NCBI GenBank assembly: GCA_964517265.1
Contig: CAZFBS010000008.1
Span: 1 to 64,000 of the forward strand
DNA: 64,000 nucleotides
Source of the DNA: REEP01 sp964517265
Lineage (GTDB): Bacteria; Pseudomonadota; Alphaproteobacteria; Rhodospirillales; Defluviicoccaceae
Direction of reading: 5' to 3'
The first letter of the stretch is position 1. The number at the start of each line of letters is the position of its first letter. Positions 34,879 to 43,756 of the stretch are shown one piece after another. Below the pieces are notes generated by a model. The model had not been told where the DNA came from and made no database searches. It was given only the letters and a program-made list of their open reading frames with translations. The position numbers and the translations under genes were made by a program.

Positions 34879-35673
34879 ATGGCGCACGCGATTGAACGGC
34901 TTCTTCACATCATGGCCTCTCTTCGGGATGCAAGATGCGGATGTGCGTGGGATCTGCAACAGACGTTCGAGACAATTGCCCCTTACGCCATCGAGGAGGC
35001 TTACGAAGTCAGTGATGCCATTCATCGCGGCGATTTAGCGGCACTTCGGGATGAGTTGGGTGACCTGTTGTTCCAGGTGGTTTTTCATTCCCGAATCGCT
35101 GAAGAGCGGAACGTTTTCTCTTTCGGGGATGTGATCAATGCCATTTGTGACAAGATGGTCCGACGGCACCCTCATGTCTTTGGGGAGAGCAATATTCGGA
35201 CCGCCGCGGAACAAAATCGCGCTTGGGAGGAACACAAATCCGCGGAGCGAGGCCCTGGCGCCAGCGCTCTCGACGGTGTCGCGGCGGCCCTGCCCGCGCT
35301 GACACGGGCGAAGAAGGTTCAACAGCGGGCGGCCCGGATCGGGTTCGACTGGGCTGATGCGATCACTGCCTTGGAAAAGTTTGGTGAGGAACAAGCCGAA
35401 TTGGCGGTCGAGATCCGAAGTGGCGCGGACGTCGCCCGGGTCGAGGACGAGGTTGGTGATCTGCTGTTCACCTGTGTAAATGTCACCCGCAAGCTCGGGC
35501 TTGACCCCGAACAGGCTCTACGCAAGGCGACATCGAAGTTCGAGCGGCGGTTTCGCCAACTTGAGGCTCTGCTGGTCGCCCGGGACCAGAAGATCGAGAC
35601 CATCTCTATCGATGAGATGGAACGTCTATGGCAACAGGTAAAAGCCGGAGAAGCTAAGGAGGCTATTCGTTAA
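34879..35673 (+). CDS. mazG: nucleoside triphosphate pyrophosphohydrolase MazG
   Basis: 264 residues with two MazG domains. The first holds WDLQQTFETIAPYAIEEAYE and DELGDLLFQVVFHSRIAEE, the second FDWADAITALEKFGEEQAE and VEDEVGDLLFTCVNV, the acidic EExxE...ExxD sets that bind magnesium. It hydrolyses NTPs to NMPs, removing aberrant nucleotides and affecting ppGpp levels. The stop overlaps that of the convergent dehydrogenase gene by 4 bp. Confidence 0.95.
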   Translation: MAHAIERLLHIMASLRDARCGCAWDLQQTFETIAPYAIEEAYEVSDAIHRGDLAALRDELGDLLFQVVFHSRIAEERNVFSFGDVINAICDKMVRRHPHVFGESNIRTAAEQNRAWEEHKSAERGPGASALDGVAAALPALTRAKKVQQRAARIGFDWADAITALEKFGEEQAELAVEIRSGADVARVEDEVGDLLFTCVNVTRKLGLDPEQALRKATSKFERRFRQLEALLVARDQKIETISIDEMERLWQQVKAGEAKEAIR

Positions 35674-36539
35674 CGAAGAAGCCGGATCAAACTGGACGTG
35701 TCCCACCGACCGCCGCCCATCCGCTGGACATTGCCATAGAACTGGTCAACGAGAGCGGTGACCGGCAGCGTAGCGCCGTTCGCACGGGCCTCGTTCAGAC
35801 AGATCGCGAGATCCTTGCGCATCCAATCTACCGCAAAACCGAACTCAAATTGATCGTTGATCATTGTCGTTGCACGGTTGTCCATCTGCCATGACTGAGC
35901 CGCACCTTTGGAAATGACGTCAACCACCTGCGAAGGATTGAGCCCCGCGCATTCTGCGAAGCTCAGCGACTCGGCGAGGCTCTGCACAAGACCGGCAATG
36001 CAAATTTGGTTGCACATCTTGGCGAGCTGACCGCTCCCCACTGGCCCCATCAAAGCAACCGCGTGCCCATAAGCAGAGAGGATCGGTCTCGACCGGTCAT
36101 ACACCGCGGCATCTCCACCGACCATGATGGTCAGCCGCCCATTTTCAGCCCCCGCCTGCCCTCCCGACACGGGAGCATCCAAGACGTCGATGCCCAGCGC
36201 AGCGGCGACATGAGCAAGCTCACGGGTCAGGATGGCGGACGTCGTGGTGTGATCGACTAGAACCGATCCGGTTGCCATTCCCGCAAATGCACCGCTATCT
36301 CCCAGAACCACGCTGCGAACATCATCATCGTTGCCGACACAGACGAATACAAAGGCCGCATTCCGAGCGGCCTCGGCCGGCGTCGCGGCAATCTTTCCCG
36401 CATACTGCCGTGCCCATACCTCAGCCCGGCTGCGGGTGCGATTGTAGACGGTGACATCATGGCCTGCCTTTGCCAAGTGGCCAGCCATCGGAAATCCCAT
36501 CACCCCAAGACCTATGAAAGATACTGTTTCCGGCTGCAT
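35670..36539 (-). CDS. NAD(P)-dependent beta-hydroxyacid dehydrogenase (3-hydroxyisobutyrate type)
   Basis: 289 residues. The Rossmann motif FIGLGVMGFPMAGHLAKAGH opens the protein. DAPVSGGQAGAENGRLTIMVGG is the substrate-binding signature, and the catalytic Lys lies in GSGQLAKMCNQ. The family includes 3-hydroxyisobutyrate, tartronate semialdehyde and glyoxylate/succinic semialdehyde reductases; which one cannot be decided here. It is convergent with mazG and stands alone or leads from the upstream phosphatase-like gene. Confidence 0.9.
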   Translation of the reverse strand: MQPETVSFIGLGVMGFPMAGHLAKAGHDVTVYNRTRSRAEVWARQYAGKIAATPAEAARNAAFVFVCVGNDDDVRSVVLGDSGAFAGMATGSVLVDHTTTSAILTRELAHVAAALGIDVLDAPVSGGQAGAENGRLTIMVGGDAAVYDRSRPILSAYGHAVALMGPVGSGQLAKMCNQICIAGLVQSLAESLSFAECAGLNPSQVVDVISKGAAQSWQMDNRATTMINDQFEFGFAVDWMRKDLAICLNEARANGATLPVTALVDQFYGNVQRMGGGRWDTSSLIRLLR

Positions 36540-36626
36540 CCGATTATCCTCTTTCTCTTACGCCGATCGGAGCTGTTGCATTTTCCCGTCTCACTCGGCA
36601 ATCGACCACGACCTCACTTCAAACCC

Positions 36627-37454
36627 TTAGACTTGGTTAAAGACCAAAAAGAGTTGTTCCCAGCTCGCTTCGTCTGGCGCCAACAGAATGGTTTCTTCCA
36701 TGATCTGTGGCCGCGGCCGATACGGGGTTCGGGACCCCATCAGCCGACTGACGCCACCGGCTTCGGCATGGATCAGAACCCCGGCCGCATGATCCCAGGG
36801 CTTTAGTCGGACGTAGTGAGCAAAATCCAGTGTACCTCGAGCAAGGTCCATATATTCGCGCCCGGTACAGCCATATTTGACCATTTTCGGCAAACCGCCG
36901 GAGAGGCTAACAGTTTGCCGTGCTGTGACGAGCCGAGCGAGACGACGTCCAGCCGAACCCATCATGTCGCCGACGTCTCTCCTCACTGCCACGCGCAGTT
37001 GCTGGCGACCGCCTGGGTCGGTGAGCCACGCCCCCTGCCCCGCAATCGCATGGACAACCTCGTTAGAGACTGGATCCAGAATCCAGCCGCCAAGCGTGTT
37101 GCCTTTCACGCAAAAGGCAACAATAACTGCGAAACAGGCTCGTCCACGCGCATAATTGAGCGTCCCATCGACAGGATCAATGACCCACACCGGTTTCTCT
37201 CCGCCCAAAAGCGAAAGCAGCGCGGCGTTGCCCTCGGTGCTTTCCTCACCAACCACGACAGCATCGGGCTCAAGCGCAGTCAACGCCGCCGTCAAGTGCC
37301 GCTCCGCTTCCAGGTCGGCCGTTGTTACCAGATCTGAAGCATTGCGTTTTTCTGCGATATCTGACGTCTTAAGGCGCTGGAACCGCGGCATGATCTCACG
37401 CGCAGCCACCTCACGCATGATTTGAATGACGCGTTCGCTGTCCGGTATCATCAA
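36627..37454 (-). CDS. inositol monophosphatase family protein
   Basis: 275 residues. The magnesium-binding motifs are GEESTEGN, the signature WVIDPVDGTLNYARG, and WDHAAGVLIHAEAGG near the C-terminus. Members act on inositol phosphates, 3'-phosphoadenosine phosphates (CysQ) or histidinol phosphate. The substrate cannot be told from the motifs. It follows hflX by about 105 bp on the same strand. Confidence 0.92.
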   Translation of the reverse strand: MMIPDSERVIQIMREVAAREIMPRFQRLKTSDIAEKRNASDLVTTADLEAERHLTAALTALEPDAVVVGEESTEGNAALLSLLGGEKPVWVIDPVDGTLNYARGRACFAVIVAFCVKGNTLGGWILDPVSNEVVHAIAGQGAWLTDPGGRQQLRVAVRRDVGDMMGSAGRRLARLVTARQTVSLSGGLPKMVKYGCTGREYMDLARGTLDFAHYVRLKPWDHAAGVLIHAEAGGVSRLMGSRTPYRPRPQIMEETILLAPDEASWEQLFLVFNQV

Positions 37455-37560
37455 TCAAGGTCCTGCCAGAAACGTGGGATGCGAGGGGAACGAGAACGAC
37501 ACGAGGGGGGTGCAGCGCCGGTCTTCTTCGCGGCATGTGCGCATGTTTCAGCGAACGCGT

Positions 37561-38964
37561 TTATTCTCCAAAGTCTGAAGGGCGCGCACCGTCTGCGCGA
37601 TCTTGCATATGCGCGAACCTTGCGGCATCCGCTGCGTCGAGACGCACCTTCAAGCATATTCTCCCAGGTCGATCTTCTCTCTCCAGCACCTGCCCATGGT
37701 CATAGAGCCAAGCAAGCGAAGCTCCCTCGGTTTGAGAAATCTCCACGTCAACCACCCGCATCGTCCGGACCAAGTGATCATCGAGCGCCACAAGGAGCTT
37801 GTTCACCTCCTGCCCGGTTTTTGCAGACAGCGCGACTACGGTCCCGTTGCTGCGTGCCGCGCGGTTGACGAGTGCTTGGCGGTCCTCGGCACCAAGCAGA
37901 TCGATCTTGTTCAAAACCTCGATCAAGTGGCGATCGAGAGTTTCCCCGACACCAAGCTCCGACAAAACCGTACGTACATCACGGGCCTGTTGCGCTTGCT
38001 CCGGATGGGCGGCATCGCAGACATGAACAATGACGTCTGCCTCCGTCACTTCTTCGAGAGTGGCATGAAACGCTTCCACAAGTTCGTGAGGCAGCTCAGA
38101 AATAAACCCGACCGTATCCGATATAATAATCGTCTGCCCGGACGGCAGGGAAAGGCGACGCATCGTCGGATCTAGAGTGGCGAACAACTGGTCGCGGGCA
38201 TCTACTTCGGACCCCGTCAGGCGGTTGAACAGGGTCGACTTTCCAGCGTTTGTGTAGCCGACGAGGGCAACAACAGGAAACGGCACCCTGCGGCGCGCCT
38301 GGCGATGCAATCCGCGGGTGCGCTTCACGTCTTTCAAATCGCGGCGCAAACGAGTGATGCGATCGGTGATCAGCCGGCGGTCCGTTTCCAACTGAGATTC
38401 GCCCGGACCGCCGAGAAATCCAAATCCGCCCCGCTGGCGCTCAAGATGAGTCCAACTGCGGACAAGACGGCTGCGCTGATACGTCAGGGCAGCAAGTTCA
38501 ACCTGAAAACGGCCTTCCGCTGTGCGGGCACGCGCTCCGAAAATCTCAAGAATGAGCCCGGTCCGATCGATAACCTTGCAACTCCAGGCCCGCTCCAGGT
38601 TCCGTTGCTGAACAGGCGAAAGTGTCCCATTGATAACGACCAGGAAAACCGTCCCATCAGCGTTAACCTCGCTGCTGTCCTCCTCGGCATCATCCCGAAA
38701 CGACCGGATCAAGCGTTCCAACCGCTCGACCGTCCCACTGCCAAACAACGTCGATGGACGCATGCTCGCCACCGTGACGACTTCGGCATGGCAGACGGTA
38801 AGCCCAATCGCTTCCGCTAAACCGACCGCCTCCTCCAATCGCGCTTGAGGGCTCCGTCCATTGCCTGCATCAGTCCGAGTAAGACGGGGATGGAGGACTA
38901 CGCAACGGTTCGCGCTCTTGTCGGCGTGGCCGGATAACGTGCTGTCCGGCACAGACGCGCTCAC
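37561..38964 (-). CDS. hflX: GTPase HflX
   Basis: 467 residues from GTG 38964. A ribosome-splitting GTPase active under stress. The N-terminal HflX domain includes ALTYQRSRLVRSWTHLERQR and GFLGGPGESQLETDRR, and the G domain has GYTNAGKSTLFN, DTVGFI and NKIDLL. The C-terminal tail after residue 430 is short. The start codon overlaps the hfq stop as GTGA, so hfq-hflX form the well-known operon. Confidence 0.96.
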   Translation of the reverse strand: MSASVPDSTLSGHADKSANRCVVLHPRLTRTDAGNGRSPQARLEEAVGLAEAIGLTVCHAEVVTVASMRPSTLFGSGTVERLERLIRSFRDDAEEDSSEVNADGTVFLVVINGTLSPVQQRNLERAWSCKVIDRTGLILEIFGARARTAEGRFQVELAALTYQRSRLVRSWTHLERQRGGFGFLGGPGESQLETDRRLITDRITRLRRDLKDVKRTRGLHRQARRRVPFPVVALVGYTNAGKSTLFNRLTGSEVDARDQLFATLDPTMRRLSLPSGQTIIISDTVGFISELPHELVEAFHATLEEVTEADVIVHVCDAAHPEQAQQARDVRTVLSELGVGETLDRHLIEVLNKIDLLGAEDRQALVNRAARSNGTVVALSAKTGQEVNKLLVALDDHLVRTMRVVDVEISQTEGASLAWLYDHGQVLEREDRPGRICLKVRLDAADAARFAHMQDRADGARPSDFGE

Positions 38965-39215
38965 GCTTCCGCCGCCGCCTCCCTGTCAGGCTCAAACAGC
39001 TGGACCTGAACCGACGGCATGACGGTTGAAATGGCGTGCTTGTAGACTAATTGGGTATGCCCATCGCGCCGCAAGAGCAGCGAAAAATTGTCAAACCACG
39101 TCACGATTCCCTGCAGCTTGACGCCATTAACCAAAAAAATGGTGACCGGTGTTTTGTGTTTCCGGATGTAGTTCAGAAATACATCCTGCACATTCTGTGA
39201 TTTCTCTGATGACAT
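38961..39215 (-). CDS. hfq: RNA chaperone Hfq
   Basis: 84 residues from ATG 39215; ATG 39224 is an in-frame alternative that adds three residues, but AGAGGG is better spaced from 39215. The Sm1 motif (NVQDVFLNYIRKHKTPVTIF, VNGVKLQGIVTWFDNFSLLL) and Sm2 (QLVYKHAISTVMP, the YKHA loop) are fully conserved. It pairs small RNAs with mRNAs as a hexamer. The upstream 150 bp carry its promoter region, without a clear sigma-70 match. Confidence 0.97.
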   Translation of the reverse strand: MSSEKSQNVQDVFLNYIRKHKTPVTIFLVNGVKLQGIVTWFDNFSLLLRRDGHTQLVYKHAISTVMPSVQVQLFEPDREAAAEA

Positions 39216-39364
39216 GGTTGCCATCCCTCTTGTTATAGGCAGTGACGTTTTTCCGGTGAGCGATCAGTCGCCTATCGTATCGTTGCCACTGCGTTGTTTT
39301 TTGAAGTTCAGGATTGCGAAATATTTGCATTCCATCTGATCGACGCGCCTCGCCCTTTTATTCT

Positions 39365-40048
39365 TTACCAGCTTAAAGCGTTCCTCACCAACTTGCAAAG
39401 CGCCATGCAACTTGGGACGTGAATCATTGGAGGATGAGACAGGAACTCATCCCGTTCGGGCTCCTCGTGGCGCAGCAGAATGGCCAAACAGCCTGCCTTT
39501 CCTGCGCATTCCATATCGATGTCGGCATCTCCTGCGAACCAGACGTCAAGGCCGCGGGTGATGCCGCTTCCTGCCAGCGCAAGATCCACCGGTTCCACCG
39601 ATGGTTTGTCTTGTTCAGCGTCGAAAGCTCCGACAATGCGGTGAAAGAATCGATTCCATCCCAAATGAGAGGCTTCTTTGCGCAGATAATCTCCTTTTTT
39701 GTTGCTGACAACGGCAAGGTAGAGGCCGGCTGACGATAACTCCTCGAGCATCTCCGCAGAACTGGGTAACGGAGTCAGGGTTTCCAGATGCCTAGCGGCG
39801 AAGCGCGCATAAAAGACCTCTCCTGCCTCAAGCCACCGATCTCCGAAAAGGCCTGGGTAGCTGTCGCGCATGGAGCCTCGTACCCGCCGGCGCGTTTGTT
39901 CAAGCGACCAAGGCTCAAGGCCGAAGTGAACAAGTGTATGATTCTGGGCGTCGTGAATGGAGCCCCAGCTGTCGATTAGCGTGTTGTCCCAATCAAACAC
40001 AATGGCTTTCGGGCGGGGCAACACCGTTGTCTCGGCCCACGGATTCAT
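39365..40048 (-). CDS. HAD-family hydrolase, phosphoglycolate phosphatase-like
   Basis: 227 residues. HAD motif I is VFDWDNTLIDSW, motif II is VVSNKKGDYLRKE, the motif III Lys is in DAEQDKPSVEPVD, and motif IV is WFAGDADIDMECA. The alpha-helical cap after motif I is of the C1 type seen in phosphoglycolate phosphatase and beta-phosphoglucomutase. It overlaps the aminotransferase stop by 4 bp (ATGA). Confidence 0.88.
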   Translation of the reverse strand: MNPWAETTVLPRPKAIVFDWDNTLIDSWGSIHDAQNHTLVHFGLEPWSLEQTRRRVRGSMRDSYPGLFGDRWLEAGEVFYARFAARHLETLTPLPSSAEMLEELSSAGLYLAVVSNKKGDYLRKEASHLGWNRFFHRIVGAFDAEQDKPSVEPVDLALAGSGITRGLDVWFAGDADIDMECAGKAGCLAILLRHEEPERDEFLSHPPMIHVPSCMALCKLVRNALSW

Positions 40049-40908
40049 TGCCCTTGCCCCGCCTCCTCCATATGCTCGATGTAGTAGTCGAGCAACCGGC
40101 TTGTCAGCGGACCGATCCGGCCATCGCCGACTGGAACATCACCGATCCTGATAACCGGCTTCACCAGCGCCGTCGTACTTGTGGCAAACGCTTCTGATGC
40201 ACCCATTGCCTCGGCCGGCGTAAATGGCCGCTCGACGCACGCCATGCCATGATGTGCTGCAATCCGTAACACTGACCGCCGCGTGATGCCGTTGAGAATG
40301 GCGTGATCAGACTGCCGGGTAACGAAGGTGTCATTAATAACGATCCATGCGTTCGAGGATGTTCCCTCGGTAATTCTTCCGTCGTCATCCGTCATCCAGG
40401 CCTCAAACGCCCCGGCTTCGACTGCCTGCTGCTTGCCTACAACATTGGGCAGAAGCGAGATCGATTTAATATCGCATCGTTTCCAACGGAGGTCGGGAAT
40501 AATAATGACACCGACGCCGCGGCGTGCGGCTGTTCGGTCAATGGGCGGTAGTCGGCGCACGGTCATGACGAGAGAGCTATCGATGTCCTGCGGGAAGGCG
40601 TGGTTGCGCGGGGCAACCCCGCGGCTCACCTGGATGTAGACCATTCCCCGCCGGGCTATGCCATTTTGACGAATAAGCTCCCGAATGATCGTCCGCAGGG
40701 CGCGTGGAGCCGCCGGCCATGGGATATGGAGTTCCCTCAGAGAATAGGCTAAGCGCTCCAAGTGCTCGTGTTCATCCACCAATCGGCCGTTCTGGATGGC
40801 TATAACCTCATAGGCGCCATCGGCAAACTGGTAACCCCGGTCTTCAATGTGAACAAAGGCTGCAGCAGACTTGACGTAGCGCCCATTGACGTATGCGATT
40901 CGGCTCAT
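40045..40908 (-). CDS. dat: D-amino-acid aminotransferase (class IV)
   Basis: 287 residues from ATG 40908; the earlier in-frame ATG at 40980 overlaps trkA and adds dissimilar residues. Fold type IV PLP enzyme with the start MSRIAYVNGRYVKS, the PLP Lys in RCDIKSISLLPNVVGKQQA, ITEGTSSNAWIV and the terminal EAFATSTTALVKPV. It interconverts D-alanine and D-glutamate through 2-keto acids. It is coupled to the HAD gene downstream and follows trkA by 7 bp. Confidence 0.93.
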   Translation of the reverse strand: MSRIAYVNGRYVKSAAAFVHIEDRGYQFADGAYEVIAIQNGRLVDEHEHLERLAYSLRELHIPWPAAPRALRTIIRELIRQNGIARRGMVYIQVSRGVAPRNHAFPQDIDSSLVMTVRRLPPIDRTAARRGVGVIIIPDLRWKRCDIKSISLLPNVVGKQQAVEAGAFEAWMTDDDGRITEGTSSNAWIVINDTFVTRQSDHAILNGITRRSVLRIAAHHGMACVERPFTPAEAMGASEAFATSTTALVKPVIRIGDVPVGDGRIGPLTSRLLDYYIEHMEEAGQGQ

Positions 40909-40915
40909 GATCGGC

Positions 40916-42292
40916 TCAGAAGTATTCCAACCGCACAGAAAACAGCTTTTCCACCCGACGGACACTTTCCGGTGCGGCAAACAGAACCACCCGGTCCTTG
41001 GCCTGGATGATGGTATGTCCCCGTGGATTGATCACTTGCCCCCCGCGAACGATTGCGCCGACCATCACGCCGTCCGGCAGGTCGGTCTCTCGTAGCGGCG
41101 TTCCCACAAGGCTGGACGTTTCCAGCGCCTCGGCTTCAATCAGTTCTCCGAAACCCTCGCGCAGGGTATGCACGGAATAGATCCGCCCCCGTCGAACATG
41201 CTGCAAGATGCTTGAGACGGTTATATTCCGGGGGCTAACCACGACGTCGATGCCAAGTGTCGTAATGAGAGGCTCGTAGATGCTTTTGTTCAACAGCGAA
41301 ATGGCACGCTTGGCGCCATACCGCTTCGCCAGCATGGAGGAAAGAATATTCGTTTCATCGTCGTCCGTGACGGCTACAACTGTATCGGTCACTTCGACGC
41401 TGGCCTCCTCGAGAATCTCCGGATCGAGCACATCACCGTGCAGAACTACTGTATTATTGAGCACACTTGCCACCTCAGCTGCCCGTTCGCTGTTGCTCTC
41501 TATGATTTTTGCATTGATCCAGGGATATTCCCGCTCGACCTCCTGTGCCAGCAGCAGCGCGATGTTGCCTCCGCCACAAATGAGCAACCGGCGCGCTTCG
41601 GGTTCTTCGTGACCAAACGCCGCCAGCGCCCGCGGCACCTGTACTGTTTCCGATACGAAATAAACGTCGTCACCGACTAGCATCTGGTCATCTCCCGACA
41701 GCCACACCGGGCGGTCGTCACGGATCAGGCCCACCACCACTATGTTGAGTTCCGGAAACAACTGGGACAGCTGTTTGATCGGCGTGTTGATGACGGGACA
41801 GTTTTCGCCACAGCGCACCCCCAGAAGACGCACCTTGTCGTTGACCAACGGGATCATTTCAAACGCGCCCGGCACCTGCAGGCGGCGTGTGATTGCCCGG
41901 GCAACCTCCACCTCGGGGGAAATGATCACATCAATTGGCAAATGGTCGCGAGAGAACAGGCTGGCAAACGCGGTATCCAGATAACTTTGGTGACGGATGC
42001 GCGCAATCTTGGTCGGCACATCAAACAACGAGTGGGCGACTTGGCAGGCCACCATGTTCACCTCGTCCGCGTACGTTACCGCGACGATCATGTCCGCATC
42101 CTCGGCGCCTGCCCGCTTTAAGATGTCCGGGCGTGAGCCATGTCCAACGATCCCCTGCGCATCAAGGGTATCGTTGACGCGGCGAACCAGTTCCGGGGAT
42201 TGATCGATAATGGTGACGGAATTGTTTTCCAGCGCCAAGTGGCGAGCGATCGTGAATCCGACTTGTCCCGCGCCACATATGATGATGTTCAT
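40916..42292 (-). CDS. trkA: Trk potassium uptake regulatory subunit TrkA
   Basis: 458 residues from ATG 42292. Two RCK_N/RCK_C pairs are visible: the first Rossmann motif IIICGAGQVGFTIARHLA, the second LLICGGGNIALLLAQEV near residue 233. TrkA binds NAD(H) and gates the TrkH/TrkG potassium channel. Its position just after ntrX is standard in Rhodospirillales and Rhizobiales. An open upstream frame to 42664 lies inside ntrX and lacks similarity. Confidence 0.95.
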   Translation of the reverse strand: MNIIICGAGQVGFTIARHLALENNSVTIIDQSPELVRRVNDTLDAQGIVGHGSRPDILKRAGAEDADMIVAVTYADEVNMVACQVAHSLFDVPTKIARIRHQSYLDTAFASLFSRDHLPIDVIISPEVEVARAITRRLQVPGAFEMIPLVNDKVRLLGVRCGENCPVINTPIKQLSQLFPELNIVVVGLIRDDRPVWLSGDDQMLVGDDVYFVSETVQVPRALAAFGHEEPEARRLLICGGGNIALLLAQEVEREYPWINAKIIESNSERAAEVASVLNNTVVLHGDVLDPEILEEASVEVTDTVVAVTDDDETNILSSMLAKRYGAKRAISLLNKSIYEPLITTLGIDVVVSPRNITVSSILQHVRRGRIYSVHTLREGFGELIEAEALETSSLVGTPLRETDLPDGVMVGAIVRGGQVINPRGHTIIQAKDRVVLFAAPESVRRVEKLFSVRLEYF

Positions 42293-42318
42293 AAAGAACC
42301 CAACAACCACACCTGTTA

Positions 42319-43746
42319 TCAAGAACCCGGCTCGCGGGCCTTCTCGTCCGTCTGAACCCCCAGCGTTTTCAGCTTTCGGTGCAATGCCGAGCGTTCCATG
42401 CCGACAAAAGCCGCTGTGCGGGAGATGTTGCCGCCAAATCGGGTTACTTGAGCCAGAAGGTATTCCCGCTCGAAGATTTCGCGGGCGTCGCGGAGCGGCA
42501 GGCCCATGATCTCCATGCTCTTGTCTGGATGGCGCGCTGATGCGAAGTGCGCCTCCAACTCGGGCGGCAGCATATCCGCGCGGATCGGATCGTCCGGATC
42601 TCCTGGAGCCATGATCAGCAGTCGCTCGATGATGTTGCGCAGCTCGCGGACATTGCCCGGCCAATCATGCGCCTGCAAGGCCGCCATTGCATCATCGCTG
42701 ATCTGCCGTGGTCTCTGGCCAGCCGATTCGGCGGCCCGTTCCATGAAATGCCGAACCAACAGGGGAATGTCGTCTCGCCGCTCCTTCAGTGCCGGGACTC
42801 GCAGTGGAACCACACTCAGACGGTAGTAAAGGTCTTCGCGAAAGCGCCCGGCTCGAATTTCCGCCGTTAGATCCCGAGTCGTCGCGGCAATTACGCGCAC
42901 ATCCACATCGACCCGCGTGCGCCCGCCAACCCGCTCGAATACCTGTTCCTGCAGCACGCGCAGAATCTTGCTTTGCGTCTCCATTGGCATGTCGCCGACA
43001 CCATCAAGGAACAAGGTGCCGTTATGGGCGGCCTCGAAGGTGCCAACCTTGCGCGGCGTGTCCGTATCATCTGCCGGCGCCTCCACGCCGAACAGCTCCA
43101 CCTCCATTCGTTCAGGAGCCATAGACGCGCAATTCACCACAATGAAAGGGCCACGCGCTCGGTGCGACCGCGCGTGCAGCAGTCTTGCCACGACCTCCTT
43201 GCCGGATCCGGCAGGACCAGTAATCAAGACCCGGCTGTTGGTTGGGGCAACCCTCTCAATGCTCTGGCACAGCTGATTAATCACCGCTGAGCGCCCTACC
43301 AATTCGGTGTCGACGCCCGAACGTAGCCGGAGTTCCTCATTTTCCCGCCGAAGTTGAGAGGCTTCGATTGCGCGCTGGATCACCAGGATCAGCCGGTCCG
43401 CCTTGAACGGCTTCTCAATGAAGTCGTAGGCCCCGAGCTTGATGGCCTGGACCGCGGTTTCAACGGTTCCATGGCCACTCATGATCACAACCGGTAGCGC
43501 CGGGTGTTCCTTCTTCAGTTGCGCGAGCAAAGCCAAGCCGTCCAGGCGACTGCCCTGCAACCAGATATCGAGTAACACGAGTGTCGGGCGTCGGAGTTCA
43601 ATCGCGGCCAGTGCCGCGTCGCTGTCATGAGCCTCGCGCGAGGCATACCCTTCATCGTCGAGAATTCCTGAAACCAGGGTACAAATATCTGCTTCGTCAT
43701 CGACGATGAGAATGTCTTCGATCTTTGCCCGCTTGCTGTTTGCCAT
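42319..43746 (-). CDS. ntrX: nitrogen regulation response regulator NtrX (degenerate AAA+ site)
   Basis: 475 residues. Receiver domain with phospho-Asp60 in LVLLDIW, an AAA+ domain with Walker A GPAGSGKE (177-184), and a C-terminal Fis-type helix-turn-helix (RFGGNISRTAAFVGMERSAL). The sigma-54 contact loop GAFTGA is missing, as is usual for NtrX: ELFGVEAPADDTDTPRKVG stands in its place. In addition Walker B reads LFLDGVGDM, with Gly249 where the catalytic Glu is expected. The protein may bind but not hydrolyse ATP. It follows ntrY by 10 bp. NtrX works with NtrY in nitrogen, redox and envelope control. Confidence 0.95.
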   Translation of the reverse strand: MANSKRAKIEDILIVDDEADICTLVSGILDDEGYASREAHDSDAALAAIELRRPTLVLLDIWLQGSRLDGLALLAQLKKEHPALPVVIMSGHGTVETAVQAIKLGAYDFIEKPFKADRLILVIQRAIEASQLRRENEELRLRSGVDTELVGRSAVINQLCQSIERVAPTNSRVLITGPAGSGKEVVARLLHARSHRARGPFIVVNCASMAPERMEVELFGVEAPADDTDTPRKVGTFEAAHNGTLFLDGVGDMPMETQSKILRVLQEQVFERVGGRTRVDVDVRVIAATTRDLTAEIRAGRFREDLYYRLSVVPLRVPALKERRDDIPLLVRHFMERAAESAGQRPRQISDDAMAALQAHDWPGNVRELRNIIERLLIMAPGDPDDPIRADMLPPELEAHFASARHPDKSMEIMGLPLRDAREIFEREYLLAQVTRFGGNISRTAAFVGMERSALHRKLKTLGVQTDEKAREPGS

Positions 43747-43756
43747 CGTCGTCCAT

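Noticed and set aside
40908..40980. Longer start for the D-amino-acid aminotransferase
   Set aside because: The extra 24 residues overlap trkA and have no family similarity; MSRIAYVNGRYV is the usual N-terminus.
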